Of a stretch of DNA of 64,000 bases, positions 12,211 to 23,699 are shown in pieces. Every line of letters starts with the position of its first letter. The first letter of the stretch is position 1. Source of the DNA: Malus domestica. Lineage: Eukaryota > Streptophyta > Magnoliopsida > Rosales > Rosaceae. The notes below the pieces were generated by a model. The model did not search any database. It had not been told where the DNA came from and saw nothing but the letters and a program-made list of their open reading frames with translations. The DNA lies in contig NC_091670.1 of assembly GCF_042453785.1 (NCBI RefSeq), positions 36,343,501-36,407,500 on the forward strand. The letters run 5' to 3'. The position numbers and the translations under genes were made by a program.

Positions 12211-13719
12211 CCATTAACTACCCTGCCTCTTGGCCCTTTTGGTCATGACTCATGGTGTTGGAGTCACTATTCTAAAAATTCTTGCATAGACCTGTTTAGC
12301 CATCCACTTAGCCGCCTTGATCTGCTAAAGTATATGCCTAAGTCGCAACTCTCACTTATACAGAAAATAGATAACTTTTATTTTATTTAATAAATTGTAA
12401 GAGACTTGTTGAATATTTGGATAAACACTCATTATATACTTGTTATCCTACCCGCCACCCGATTTGTGCATAACTACTTTTATAATCTTGGTATTCTATA
12501 TTTTATGTAACCTTCTATTTTGTATTTTACATTTTCCAAATTTCCTATACAAGTATACATCTTTTAATAGGCACTTATTTATGTGATATATAATAAATTT
12601 AAGTAAAATCCGCCTAGTTCATCTAGGGGCCTATCCACTAACTTCCAGTCTACCGTCCGACTAGCACCTAGAATCTTTTCGAACCTTGGTTGGAGCGGAA
12701 TTGTCTATCCTTGCCTCGTTTTAAAGGATTAGTAATCTTACAAGAATGTTAGTATAAGGGGGGGAGGAGATTTGATCCTAAGGCCAAAAAATATTGTAGT
12801 TTTCAAAAGTTTTCACTAATTTCTCTTCTTTTGGTTGTAGGATCAAATTTTAAAAGCTAGGATCATTTGATCCCTGAGCTCCGAATGTATAGATTCGGAG
12901 AGGATCTCTTCCCGTATGAGGGGATCACCAAACATAGGAGATAAAGCCAATCCAATTTCACTACTAATCCTAACTATCAAACGAGAACTTAGATTAACAC
13001 GTATGGAAAGAACAAAAAGGGATGAGGTGGAAAAGAAACTCCCTAAAAGGAATTGGGAGACCTCATTGCTCAACGAAAAAGCACACCCTTTTATGCTGGT
13101 AGTGGTAACGGGTAGGTAACCAACACCTTTATATGACATCAACCTTCACATTTTGTCATGCACCATCCTCCTGCAGTTGTTTGTCTCTTGATTTCTCGTT
13201 AATTTATTCAATCATGCGGATACAAAATTTATTCAATCGTGCGGATACAAACAAGATCGAGGGCTGAAGAGGGCCAGAAAAATACCCCCTTGCCACAATT
13301 TTACCATCCCCTCTTCCTTCTCATCAAGGAAGAGGGGCAATGGAACCGGGACACGGAAGTTTCTCCTCTAGGTCGCGGGTGTAACTTGGATAATTGGATT
13401 GTTGCAATCATTGAGGTAAAAGATAAGGGGGAGTAAAAGGAAATCAAATTTAGAATCTGGATGGACAGGAAATTTCAGATATATCATGTATTTATCTATT
13501 TGCTCTCCACATAGTCTACATTCAACTTCCAACAAATATCAGAGAGTGGCAACTGAACTAGCCGAACAAAAATTTAGCCCCGAAGCGACGATACAAAACA
13601 CAACACGCTACCGCTTGTTTCGCCATTTTCACGATGCAAGTGTACAATAGTATGAATGACATCGAAGTGCACTCTCAGAATTAGCAAATTAAGATTATAC
13701 GCTGTGCTGGCGATGATGC
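12211..13719. other. Spacer between MITE and OLA1 3' end
   Basis: No gene recognised. A short direct duplication lies at 13204-13250 (TTTATTCAATCRTGCGGATACAAA-type, two copies about 27 bp apart). The open frame 12843-13142 (minus) has no recognisable similarity. 13440-13719 is probably the OLA1 3' UTR. Confidence 0.4.
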
Positions 13720-16700
13720 TCACTTCTTCCCACCCCCAGAAACATTAAACTTGAAGAAGATGACGTCTGCGTCTTGGACCACGTATGTCTTCCCCTCCTG
13801 TCTGTACTTACCAGCAGCCTAAGCAGAGAGAATACATGAAATTAGTTAGCAAGTTAAATCCATGACAATTCCTCACCTAGTAGAGCAAATAGCTAGTGCC
13901 GAAACAGCAGAAACTAATTCCTTATATAATGCAAAGCCATGGATGCTAAAAGCCATTGGGTGAGCAATGACTTGACCGCAGCTTTGGGCTATCTAGGAAT
14001 TATGAATCATAGGAATACGATCCTACGATTTGCATGTCATGAAAGCAATGATATGATGAGAATTAGATTTAAAGCCTACAAGACATTGTTCAGAACGTAG
14101 CCCATACCTTAACAGCTGGCTCACTTCCGAGTTCCTTCAGATCATCAAATTTCATGACCTGCCAATCAAGAAAGAATCCCAGTCAATGAACTTGAGGGAT
14201 CTAGTTCATCCTCTATTCCAAACAGGCAGGAGCACTTTAGTGACGATAACAGAGAAGCAGTTTTATAACGGTGATACCATACAATAAAAAACTCAACTCA
14301 TCAAGCCCACACCAACAGGCACTAATAATGCCCCAAGCCTTCAACATATGTCCATATATACGTATACATATAAGGCATTATATGAGGATGCTATTATACA
14401 ACCAAAGGAATGATAAAAGTTGCTATCGCCTGTTGGAAATTATGTTCACACAAGGAATCATGTTTGTTGATACATTCTGATATTTCAGAAAAGAAATGAA
14501 ACGGATGGCAAATGGAAGGTGATAGCTATTTAGAAGCAAGAAAGAAAAGAAAAACAAGGTAAAGAAAAGGCTACATTCACACTAAATATAATAATTTATC
14601 CATATATCAACCTTTTAATTTTTTTTTGTCTTCAATTTCTTTTTCATGCATAGTTTTGAACAGAAAAGGCATTCACCAATGCCATTTTTCTTTTAATTTT
14701 GACTGCATGTGTAGAGAGCCAAGCAATCTCTTGTATTTGTTTATCGTAGATTGGAATTAGAGCTAGTAAAAATATTTTTAAAGAAGAACTATTGCCAGAT
14801 AAGATTTAATATATGAGCAAGAAATAACCTCAGCACAAATGAACCCTCTCTCGAAATCAGTATGGATGGCCCCTGCAGCTTGAGGAGCTTTCGTCTGCCG
14901 CCTAATTTGCCAGCACTTCACCTGCCAAATATGATAGTAGTTGGTAGACTCAGATAAGTGCATGTAAAAACAGCTAATAAAAAAGAATAACCCTAGACAA
15001 GTGGCATCAAGTTTAACTTCAAAAGAATGGTAATGACAACGAATATTTAGAATATTTTACCTCATCTGGACCAGCAGTGAAAAAGTATATGAGATTAATC
15101 GCTGAAAATCCAGTCTTTATGATCTTGGTAAGGGCACTGTGGAAGATTTGATCCAGTCAGCATACAAATTACATACTACATAGGTATATATCCAACATAT
15201 CCACTCTGTTCCTTCACTGCAAGACCAAGGACTTATTGCCGGTGCAGAAAGACATTAAGGGACTCTAACAACAAATAACCAAATGATATCCAAAAATTAC
15301 TCAGGAGAATCAGAGTAGAAGTAAGCTAAACTATGGTTTAAGTAACCCACTATAAAAGATTGGCAACGTCCCTCCCAGCAAGGACAGGATAACATAAAAT
15401 TGCAAAAGAAAAAAAGATAGCAGTGTGTGCTAGTGTTTCTGTGTATTGAAATAAATATAATTTTCTTCCAAGAAATAAAACACATTAGCTACTAGTCCTT
15501 ACTAAGATAATGAAAGATTTAACCCATATCCTAGCATCCATTCACTCCTCCATTGACACAACACATCAAAGGTTGCACTAACCTTTGCACGTTGTTCTGC
15601 TCACAATACTTTGCTGCTTCTTCAGGTGGCAAATCAGCGAGATTCCTTTCTAATGCACAGCTGAATGGAATAATTGGTTCAGCTCCATGTTCCTGCACCC
15701 TATGACATGGAAAGGACAATGTTACCTTCACCATATGATTGGTTTCAAGATGTAACATATTTAGGAGCATTTAGAAGGAAAATGGTAGAATAAAGCCTAA
15801 GAAAGCTATTAGTAAACATTTTAAATCAATCTATGAAGCATCTGTGTTTTAAACTTTTCATAGGAAAAAGCCCAACCAACAGTATGAATCCCGTAGTAAA
15901 ATGTAAAAATTGAAAAGGATGTGAACTGTAAACACACAAAAAAGTTGCACTTTCATGTATGAACATAACTACCTACCGTGTACACACACAGATAGACATG
16001 CACAACGATGAAAACACACTGACAACGCATGCAGAAGCATGCAAATACACAGCGCAACAGAGGATGGATGGAGAGAACAAAAATCAAAAGTTTACCACGC
16101 ATGGATCTTTGGCAAGAACTTGTTCTTTTTCCTCTGGTAATCTTTCTCATTCATGTTAACCTGTGAAAATATAGTAACAGATATGACAAATCCTCATCCA
16201 CACTTAAAATAGCTAAAAGCGAGATCCTGAGGCTTGAAGTCCAGCTAAAAAACAAAAGCGCACAAAAAGGATTGTAGCAAAACAATTTCTACAATTTGAC
16301 AAACAATGTAATTTTAGAATTAAAATGTAGGAAATTAGATTGGTGCTTTGCACATTTTATACATGTTTCAGAAATTTTTCTTACAGATATAAAGTGAAAC
16401 ATGTACAGAAAAATTGCAAAGCCAAAATGGTAAGGGAAAGTTACCAAGTAAACAACAGGCTTGGCTGTCAGCAATTGAAAGGTATTCAGGATCTCAACTT
16501 CAGCAGCTTTCCAGTCCCCTAGACGGACATCTTTTCCACCCTCAAGCCATGCCTTGATCTATAAAGGATCATTGTTCAAATTAGTAAGCAATTGTAAATA
16601 AATATAAAACATTAATAAAATGCATGCTAGACCATTTTAGAGATAACAGCATCGTGAAAAGACAATGTATACCGATTATCCCCTTTACCCCAGCCTGCTA

Positions 16701-19233
16701 TGAAATCAAGGAAGAAGTGGAAACATTCCAGTTGTGAAATGTAACATAGGAAACAACCTCATTTTTTTACATTATTTGTTTCCCACCTCCCTTTTGCATT
16801 GCTATGACTAACTTTTCTTAATACATTATGTCATCCCAACCATCAGAAGCATGCAAAACAAATGGGTAGAAACTAGAAGACATATTGTTCATAAGGCCTC
16901 AAAGAAACTTAATTGATTGTCTCAGTTAAAGGAACCAAAATCACATGATTATAATATTACAGAAAAAAACTGTCATTTCCTTTCTTACAAAACATTAGAG
17001 TACAAATGCTTGGAAACTAAACAATCACGGCCGACAATGCTAGCTAAGGTCGTACCCAGTGCACAAAGCTCCCGCTTTACGCAGGGTCTGGGAGAGGTGA
17101 ATGTCGGCTAGCCTTACCCCCATTTATGGAGAGGCTGCTCCCAAGTCTCGAACCCGAGACCTACCGCTCATGGGCGAAGGCACTTGCCATCACACCAAGT
17201 GCGACCTCTTTGGCCGACAATGCTAGCTAAAAAGCAAAAAGTCTGGCAGCTCTGAATAATTTGATGATAGTGAAAACCCATTAAAATGGTATGAAATGCT
17301 TTTAGCTAAGTTTCTAGCAGGGAATATAAGCCAACTTGTCATATCAGTTCAAACACTAATAGTGTTTTCACAATGGTAGTGAACACCCATTCAAATGGTA
17401 TGGGTGAATCAAACAGTTAGTTTCTAGCAGTTTTTCAAAAATCAAACACAAATATAGCATGTACAGGAAATTCTAAATCTAAAACTTCGAGTATGATAAA
17501 CCTTCTCATGCTAGATAAACCATGAGTAGCAAACATTCTCTATTTATTTTGACATTGATTGACAAAGGGAATGTTATTGAAATTGGAAAATCAATAGATT
17601 CACTACAACTATGATATGCACAAAGAAAGGTTGCACATGAAAGTCAAGAATATTAGACAGATTATCTTATACACCAAACCTTTTGGCACAACTCATGTTC
17701 AATCTTTAACGCCTTCTCATTGCTCCTCTTCATGCTCTTTTCAAGATCTTCTATCCTCCTCTCTATGAATTCAATGTCCTGCAAAAAATAAGATGTAACT
17801 CTCTTAAAATTCTATATGGAGACGGATAAGTTTAACTGCAAAGATAGACACCAAGCAAGATGAGATCATAAGCAAATCACAAACGATAGTTTTGAATATA
17901 GATCATACGCAGCAATCAAGAATCAATCATAGTTAGAGAATTATTGACTATAAAGCACACCTTTAGGCGTAACTCTGCGCTGATAATCTCCAAATCCCTC
18001 ACAGGATCCACGGTATCATCAACATGGATGATATCCGGATCTTCAAATGCACCTAGAAAAAATGGTAAAAGAGATCAGTGAATTTCATAGTAGCATTACA
18101 CTCATATAATACCATAAAAAGAAGAAAATTCCAAAAGAAAAAAGAAGAAAAAGAGAGACAGAGACCTCTCCAGATTATTACCAATAAAATTGCAACACTA
18201 GAGAACATAAATCAGAGTTTATGAATTGGCTGTAGGATAGAGGAAAATTTCTAGTTTCTAGAAACTAAAAGCGAAGATGGGCAACATCTGGGCAAAATAA
18301 GTGATTTTGGAAGTTACAGAAGTGCTATAACTTCTAATATAACAGTATTCAAGCATGAAGTACATCAAAGTTATAAACATCTTACGTAGAACGTGAAAAA
18401 TGCCATCAACTGCACGGATATGGGATAAGAAACTGTTGCCCAACCCTTGTCCTTCATGGGCACCTCGAACAAGTCCAGCAATATCATGGATTTCCAAAAA
18501 AGCTGAGACCTGCATGCCAAGAAAAGTTCAAAAAAACATAAGAATCCTAGATGCATGAATAATAAGCTCATACCAAATCAGAAAGACAATGGCCTTGCGG
18601 AAAAAAAATCACAATTCAATTTACGACAGTAGATCAAGAGTGCGGACGAACCTCGCTTTTCGGCTTGTATAACTGGCAAAGCCAGTCAAATCGCTCATCG
18701 GGAACATTGACTCGGGCTTCATTGGGTTCAATTGTGCAGAAAGGGAAGTTCTCGGCAGGTATCGACAACTTTGTGAGAGTGTTAAACAGAGTAGATTTTC
18801 CAACATTCGGCAATCCAACCTAACCAGAAGCAAAAGCTTAGATACAATCATTCCATGCACGATACTTCACTTTAAAAACAATAAAATTAATAAATTTTTG
18901 TTAATTTCAAGCTTTAAACTTTCATAAAAAGCATATTAACTACACCAAAACCCAAAAATTAGTATACGGATACGGAAATGACCCAATCAAACACGAAATT
19001 CCTTTTAAATGAATCGAAATTACTAATAATCGCAGAGCACATGGATTCACTCCGATTCAGCACAATATTTCTCCAGCTCAGTTCCTAATTTTCTCGGGAA
19101 ACAAACAGAAAATAACAAACTGGAGAATCAGAGATTGTGAGCTTACAATGCCAATCTTGAGGTGAGAAGAGAATCGGCCGAGGATGGGTCGCTCAGCTGG
19201 TGCTTCCTTGGATTTTGCAGATTTCGGAGGCAT
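13720..19233 (-). CDS. OLA1: OLA1 / YchF-type Obg-like ATPase
   Basis: Twelve exons on the minus strand give 394 aa: 19233-19147, 18819-18652, 18509-18386, 18052-17961, 17778-17680, 16558-16445, 16160-16096, 15699-15583, 15136-15061, 14921-14829, 14158-14108 and 13818-13720; all junctions are GT-AG and the phases fit. OLA1 is a cytosolic TRAFAC-class NTPase that prefers ATP, binds ribosomes and acts in translation and stress responses. The P-loop reads GLPNVGKST, switch II reads [17 protein letters not shown], followed by [14 protein letters not shown]. The C-terminal TGS domain contains [20 protein letters not shown] and [11 protein letters not shown], ending [12 protein letters not shown]. 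The protein is nearly identical to Arabidopsis YchF1 (At1g30580) as remembered. The intron at 16559-17679 contains an Au SINE. Length and motifs are complete, so the gene should be functional. Confidence 0.97.
17048..17211 (-). mobile_element. Au SINE (tRNA-derived) inside an OLA1 intron
   Basis: Read on the minus strand the element starts AAAGAGGTCGCACTTGG, carries an A-box-like ATGGCAAGTGCC and a B-box-like GGTTCGAGACT, and matches the Au SINE family found across angiosperms. It is flanked by a perfect 19 bp duplication, GGCCGACAATGCTAGCTAA, at 17029-17047 and 17212-17230. The perfect duplication points to a recent insertion. It has the same orientation as the host gene transcript. Confidence 0.9.
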
Positions 19234-19439
19234 TTTTGGATTCCGAGAGCAAGACGCAGACGAAGGAGTGAGGGTTCTGAGAGTTTCTAGGGTTTTTGTA
19301 CTGAGCGAGTAATGAGGTGGTTCAAGTTCAAGGGGGAGAGCGAGAACTGTTTCAGCTATCAACTCCGGGCTGTTTCATACCCAACGGTTCGAACCCTAGT
19401 ACGAGCAGTTGACACGCACTCGCGTTATCCCAACCAACC
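19234..19439 (-). promoter_or_regulatory. OLA1: OLA1 leader and proximal promoter
   Basis: About 200 bp separate the OLA1 start codon from the transposon stack. The stretch 19240-19370 is GC-richer than its surroundings and probably is the leader. No TATA box can be named with confidence. The nearby transposon end means the OLA1 upstream region is short or partly made of transposon sequence. Confidence 0.35.
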
Positions 19440-19921
19440 TACCATCACCAACCTTGGGTTGAAACCCAAATTTTTTAGCCGGAAAATTTAGTTTTTAGCT
19501 CAGAAATATCTTTTCTGTTTTAACCTTTGTGGTCTAAAATTTTAACCCAGAATTATTAAAAAATGAATTTAGGCTAATTTTTTTCTTAAATCAATTTTTT
19601 TTAACTAAATATGTAGACTATTGTAAATTAATTTTATGAACATTTTAATCTAAAAAAATTTAAATTTCGATAAATATTGAAAAATCATTAAATTTTTCAC
19701 AAATTGTAGAATAATAAGTACAATAATTATTGAAGACATCTAGATTAAATAGAAACAATAATTAATAAGACATAAATTTAATAAAATACATAAACCACAT
19801 AATAAACAACATAAACTTAATACAAACAACAATTAATAAACTTAATTAATAAAGCACATAATTCATACACTGCATAAACTTAACAATCATATCCACCATC
19901 TTCACTTGGTGATGGACTTCG

Positions 19922-20340
19922 TTGAAATGTTGGGATATAGGGTTAAGATGATTCATCATCTTGAAACATACTCCTTGAGGCAGACTTTCGCATTATTTCC
20001 TTTTGCTTATCACGTAAGAACTTCTTCCTCTCTGGAGTGTATTTGCTGAGATCCTTCATCATGAATTCAATTTCAAACCTATTTTCCTCCCTATCCGAGA
20101 TTTCCTTCATTTGCAAACGCATTCGGGCCGCTTCTTCTTGGTAAGCGCTATGAGTTTCGTGCAATTTTGCAATTCCAGTAGCAAAGTCTCCACTCGTCGA
20201 ATCTTGGGACTTCCATTTTCTCTTTGCTTCATTTTGCTTATCTCTTCTTGGTGGCCTTGGTAAAGAAGGAGATGGGGTCATTTCATTGACACCTTCATTT
20301 CTCAGTGCGGCTTCATGTTGAAATAATCTTCCTCATTGTT
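19922..20340 (-). pseudogene. PIF/Harbinger ORF1, C-terminal 'NAM-associated' part
   Basis: A 112-codon open frame (19943-20281) reads RPPRRDKQNEAKRKWKSQD and a charged helix EEAARMRLQMKEISDREENR, then DLSKYTPERKKFLRDKQKEI. This is the C-terminal region usually annotated as NAM-associated in Harbinger ORF1 proteins. It is out of continuity with the N-terminal part. Host-gene co-option is possible in principle but nothing here supports it. Confidence 0.55.
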
Positions 20341-20840
20341 GGTCTGCATCAGTTGCCCACCCCAGACAATCCTTGAGGACGTCCCAAGCATGTTGCAACT
20401 TAAAAACTTGATTTTTTGGTGTTACTCTTGTCTTGTAAATTTCCATTGCTTTGTCACCCTATGCAAAAAATACATAAAAATAATTAGTTGCAAAATAATA
20501 TTATGTACATGACAAATAAAATATTAAAAAAAAAACTCACAATTTCTATGGCGCTCCTTCCACAATGCATGTAAATCATGGCTCTCTTCAAGCTTCCTTT
20601 CCATAAAGTGCATGTTTTGTTGATAGTCTTCCACCAATCATAAACACCACCACCGTCCCGCCCTCCGCCGTTACAGTTTTCTTGAAACTTTGCAATTATT
20701 TTATCCCACAAAACCTTTTTATTTTGATTTGTGCCAACTGCACCATCTTCGTTAACATAAACCCATGCCAAGTATAAAGCAATATCTTCCTCACAAGTCC
20801 AATTATGACATCTAACATGCTCTCTTGCCATGTTGAACAA
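20340..20840 (-). pseudogene. PIF/Harbinger ORF1, Myb/SANT-like N-terminal part
   Basis: The frame starts MFNMAREHVRCHNWTCEEDI and continues through YDWWKTINKTCTLWKG, the trihelix/SANT-like DNA-binding domain of Harbinger ORF1 proteins. After GRSAIEI there is a donor-like GTGAGT, and the next exon-like stretch (20460-20340) reads DKAMEIYKTRVTPKNQVF and HAWDVLKDC, also typical. That reading runs into a stop (TGA) soon after TDADQQ, so the gene is broken. ORF1 proteins assist the transposase in binding and nuclear import; no partner transposase is here. Confidence 0.6.
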
Positions 20841-21324
20841 TTTGGAAATGGAAAGAAATGATAGAAAGATAAATTGGAAGAATTATATGAGAAAATTGAG
20901 TTTTGTGTGGATGTTTGAACAAATACATAGGTATTTATAGAGTTTTTGGGTGAATTTTGAGTTAAATAATTTTTTTTTATATTTCAGCCGTTAGATTTTT
21001 TTTTTACCGTTAGATATGATTATATTCAATCTCAACTGTTGGATTCAATGTATTTTAAAATAACATATTTTTTAAAAATGAAATTTGAATCTGAACCGTT
21101 GGATCAACCAACGGTCCTTAAATGCTGGCCGTCCGATTTTGAAAAGAGCCGTTAGACTCGGGTGAGTGGCCGACAAGGCCTTGACGCTGGGCCCTCTTCC
21201 TGTCGGGCTCCGGTTGCAACTTGCTCGTGTGGGGCCCGTGCGCGAGTCGGTGGGCCGAGAGTGGCCCAAAACGGGGCGAGTCCACGCGTTTGGGGGGAAT
21301 TTGACCCAACTTTAGCATTCCCCT

Positions 21325-21608
21325 TGTAACATCCCACATCGCTCAGGGGAGTGATCCTTAAATGTATATTCACATCCCTACCTAGCACGAGGCCTTTTGG
21401 GAGCTCACTGGCTTCGGGTTCCGTCGGAACTTCGAAGTTAAGCGAGAAGGAGGCCAGAGCACTCCCAGGATGGGTGACCCACTGGGAAGTTGCTCGTGAG
21501 TTCCCAAAAACAAAACCGTGAGGGAATGGTAAGCCCAAAGCGGACAATATCGTGCTACGGTGGTGGAGCGGGCCCGGGAAGTGATTCGCCCCGGGCCGGG
21601 ATGTGACA
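21325..21608 (+). repeat. Cassandra 5' LTR with 5S-like domain
   Basis: Direct repeat of 21678-21961. The 5S-like domain spans roughly 21385-21505 and keeps the internal control region layout of 5S genes, but it is LTR sequence, not a functional 5S rRNA gene. Confidence 0.9.
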
Positions 21609-21677
21609 ATTGGTATCAGAGCCTAACCCTAGCCGTGATGTGCCGACGAGGACGTCGGGCCTCTAAGGGGGGTGGAT

Positions 21678-21961
21678 TGTAACATCTCACATCGCTCAGG
21701 GGAGTGATCCTTAAATGTATATTCACATCCCTACCTAGCACGAGGCATTTTGGGAGCTCACTGGCTTCGGGTTCCGTCGGAACTTCGAAGTTAAGCGAGA
21801 ATGAGGCCAGAGCACTCCCAGGATGGGTGACCCACTGGGAAGTTGCTCGTGAGTTCCCAAAAACAAAACCGTGAGGGAATGGTAAGCCCAAAGCGGACAA
21901 TATTGTGCTACGGTGGTGGAGCGGGCCCGGGAAGTGATCCGCCCCGGGCCGGGATGTGACA
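21678..21961 (+). repeat. Cassandra 3' LTR
   Basis: Direct repeat of 21325-21608 with about 98 percent identity by eye; followed by the CCCCT target duplication. Confidence 0.9.
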
Positions 21962-22059
21962 CCCCTTTTCGCCCAATATTTTAGCTTGGGTTGGGGGGTG
22001 TTTAGGGGGAATTTTGGGCTTAAAATTTGGCTTTTAGCCCGGGTTTGGAGTTAGCCTTA

Positions 22060-22453
22060 GACCATCTCCAAATCTGGGCTAAAAGCCAAATTACCCCCCA
22101 AATTACTCCCCCAAACACTCTCCAATCCATGTTAAAATTTTAGATTAAATGCCAAATGTTATTTTTGGGCCAAATACCCCCCAGCTTTCCCCCGGGCTAA
22201 ATGCCAAATGTTTATCGGAATTTAAATTTTTTTAGATTAAAATGTTCATAAAATTAATTTACAATAATCAACATATTTATTTATTTATTTTTAAATTTGA
22301 TTTAAGACAAAAATTAGCCTAAGTTCATTCTTTAATAATTCCGGGCTAAAATTTTAGGGCAAAAGGGTTGAAGCAGAAAATATGTTTTTGGGCTAAAAGC
22401 CAAATTTTTCGGGCTAAAAAATTTGGCTTTTAGCCCAAGGGTTAGATATGGTT
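22060..22453. mobile_element. Tourist-like (PIF/Harbinger) MITE with TTA duplication
   Basis: The ends GACCATCTCC and GGATATGGTT-type (right side) are inverted, and the adjoining GGGCTAAAAGCCAAATT is mirrored near the right end (AATTTGGCTTTTAGCCC). TTA flanks both ends (22057-22059 and 22454-22456), the 3 bp duplication of Harbinger elements. It abuts the larger Harbinger relic and shares its terminal motif, so the larger one probably belongs to the same family. No coding sequence. Confidence 0.7.
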
Positions 22454-22503
22454 TTAGGGTGGTTTTGAGAAACTTATTTTTAAAATTAATCATTAGTAAA
22501 AAT

Positions 22504-23100
22504 TAGAGGTGGTTTTAGTACGGTTACCATACTAAAACTCGTATCAATTACTATTATCGTGCCAAACTTTCAGTATTACTGAAGTTCAGTGCACCAAATA
22601 CTTCGATTGACATGGTATGGTAATGGTAATTACCACTTTGTTTTAGACCATTTTTAGGCCAAAATTTGAATTTTTTTTTCATTAACCCAATTCAGGGCCC
22701 ACTTTTTCAATTTTTTTTTCTCGGAAAAACTAATGAAAAAAATTTGAAAACTTTGAGTTTTAACGATAAGGACAAAATAAAGGGTAAAATGAATAGTATC
22801 AGGATTGACTCTTTAGTGTAAAAATGTAGTTTTTTGTTAAAATGAACAGTACTGAGAACTTTTCATTAAGGTTCTCTTTTTTTTTCATCATGTACTAAAC
22901 ACTAAATACATATAATAATATCTATTTATATTTTTCGATACGGTATGGTAATACTGTGGTAGTGATATCGAATACCAATATAGTATCAGAAAACTTTGGT
23001 TCAGTACATTACCGTGCCATTACCGATTGGTATAAAAAGTTTGGCACAAAATCAGTATGGTACGGTTGGCATGGTAATTTGGCAAAAAAATCCACCCTTA
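22504..23100. mobile_element. hAT MITE with perfect 8 bp target duplication
   Basis: Ends TAGAGGTGG and CCACCCTTA are imperfect terminal inverted repeats. GTAAAAAT flanks both ends (22496-22503 and 23101-23108), the 8 bp duplication expected of hAT transposition. The interior carries repeated TACGGT/TACCGT motifs with inverted symmetry and a nested 155 bp MITE at 22723-22878. Non-coding. Confidence 0.8.
22723..22878 (+). mobile_element. 155 bp MITE, copy 2 of 4 (nested in hAT MITE)
   Basis: Same family as 11858-12011: core TTTGAAAACTTTGAGTTTTA and AAAGGGTAAAATGAATAGTA. It is the most diverged of the four by eye and is inserted in the hAT MITE 22504-23100. Confidence 0.7.
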
Positions 23101-23343
23101 GTAAAAATACAAGTAAATTTTTAAAAATTATTTAAAGTCCCTCCTATGATAAACACATAACTAGTGTCTCTTGTACGGATCACTTCAAATGTTTTTGGAA
23201 CTTAAAAATATTTTCTCTAAAAGCGTTTCAGTCATTTTAAAAATACTTCCATATGAGCCAATAAACTATTTTTTGTTCAAAAACACTTTAAATTGCAAAA
23301 TGTTAAAAAATATATGTGTTTTCTTAATCGATTTTTTTTTAAA

Positions 23344-23498
23344 GGAAAACTAATGAAAATGGCTTGAAAACTTTGAGTTTTAATGATAAGGACAAAATAA
23401 AGGGTAAAGTGAATAGTACTATGATTGACTTTTTAGTGTAAAAATGTGGTTTTTCATTAAAGTGAACAGTACCGGGTCATTTTCGTTAAAGTTCCCTT
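23344..23498 (+). mobile_element. 155 bp MITE, copy 3 of 4
   Basis: Runs GGAAAACTAATGAAAATGGC to TTTTCGTTAAAGTTCCCT. It is close to the apparent family consensus. Sequence on both sides (about 23110-23340 and 23510-23575) resembles a GTGCTTCT-type MITE also seen at 59572-59775, so it may be nested in that. Confidence 0.75.
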
Positions 23499-23699
23499 TT
23501 TTTAATGCTAATTATTGTCAAAAATATTTTTGACGGTTTGAAGCTTTTAGTTATTTGAAAAATACATTCAGGTAGACTCTTTCACTTACTGGTAAATTGA
23601 ATAAATAAATAGTAACAAAAAAACTAGGCTTAATTTTGCAATGGTCCTAAACTTGTTTCCGAATTTAATTTTTGTTTTGAAGTCCAGTATTATTTTTTT

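Larger units (their letters stand above)
21325..21961 (+). mobile_element. Cassandra TRIM retrotransposon (complete, with 5S-rRNA-like LTRs)
   Basis: Two 284 bp LTRs (21325-21608 and 21678-21961) start TGTAACATC and end GATGTGACA, and differ at about five positions. Between them lie 69 bp with a primer-binding site (TTGGTATCAGAGCC, at 21610) and a polypurine tract (CTAAGGGGGGTGGAT). The element is flanked by CCCCT on both sides (21320-21324, 21962-21966). Each LTR contains a 5S-rRNA-related domain (GAAGTTAAGCG, GGATGGGTGACC, CTGGGAAGT). Cassandra elements are non-coding and depend on other elements for movement. At under 2 percent LTR divergence this copy is young and looks whole. Confidence 0.93.
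19440..22056 (-). mobile_element. PIF/Harbinger-type element relic with ORF1 remains, invaded by Cassandra
   Basis: The left end (ACCATCACCAACCTTGGG) and the right end, read on the other strand (GGCTAACTCCAAACCCGGG), are related to each other and to the Tourist-like MITE that follows. Minus-strand reading frames at 20840-20340 and 20340-19922 resemble the Myb/SANT-like ORF1 protein of PIF/Harbinger elements. No DDE transposase is present, so the copy is non-autonomous. The Cassandra TRIM at 21325-21961 is inserted in it. The right end shares a TTA (22057-22059) with the next element; the left boundary is uncertain by tens of bases. Confidence 0.6.

Noticed and set aside
12843-13142. 99-codon frame with repeated Ser/Leu on the minus strand
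   Set aside because: No similarity recognised, no splice partners, and no coding signal beyond being open.
17048-17211. tRNA gene
   Set aside because: A and B boxes belong to an Au SINE; the rest does not fold as a tRNA.
21385-21505. 5S rRNA gene
   Set aside because: The 5S-like sequence is part of a Cassandra LTR, occurs twice in the element, and is diverged from functional 5S genes.
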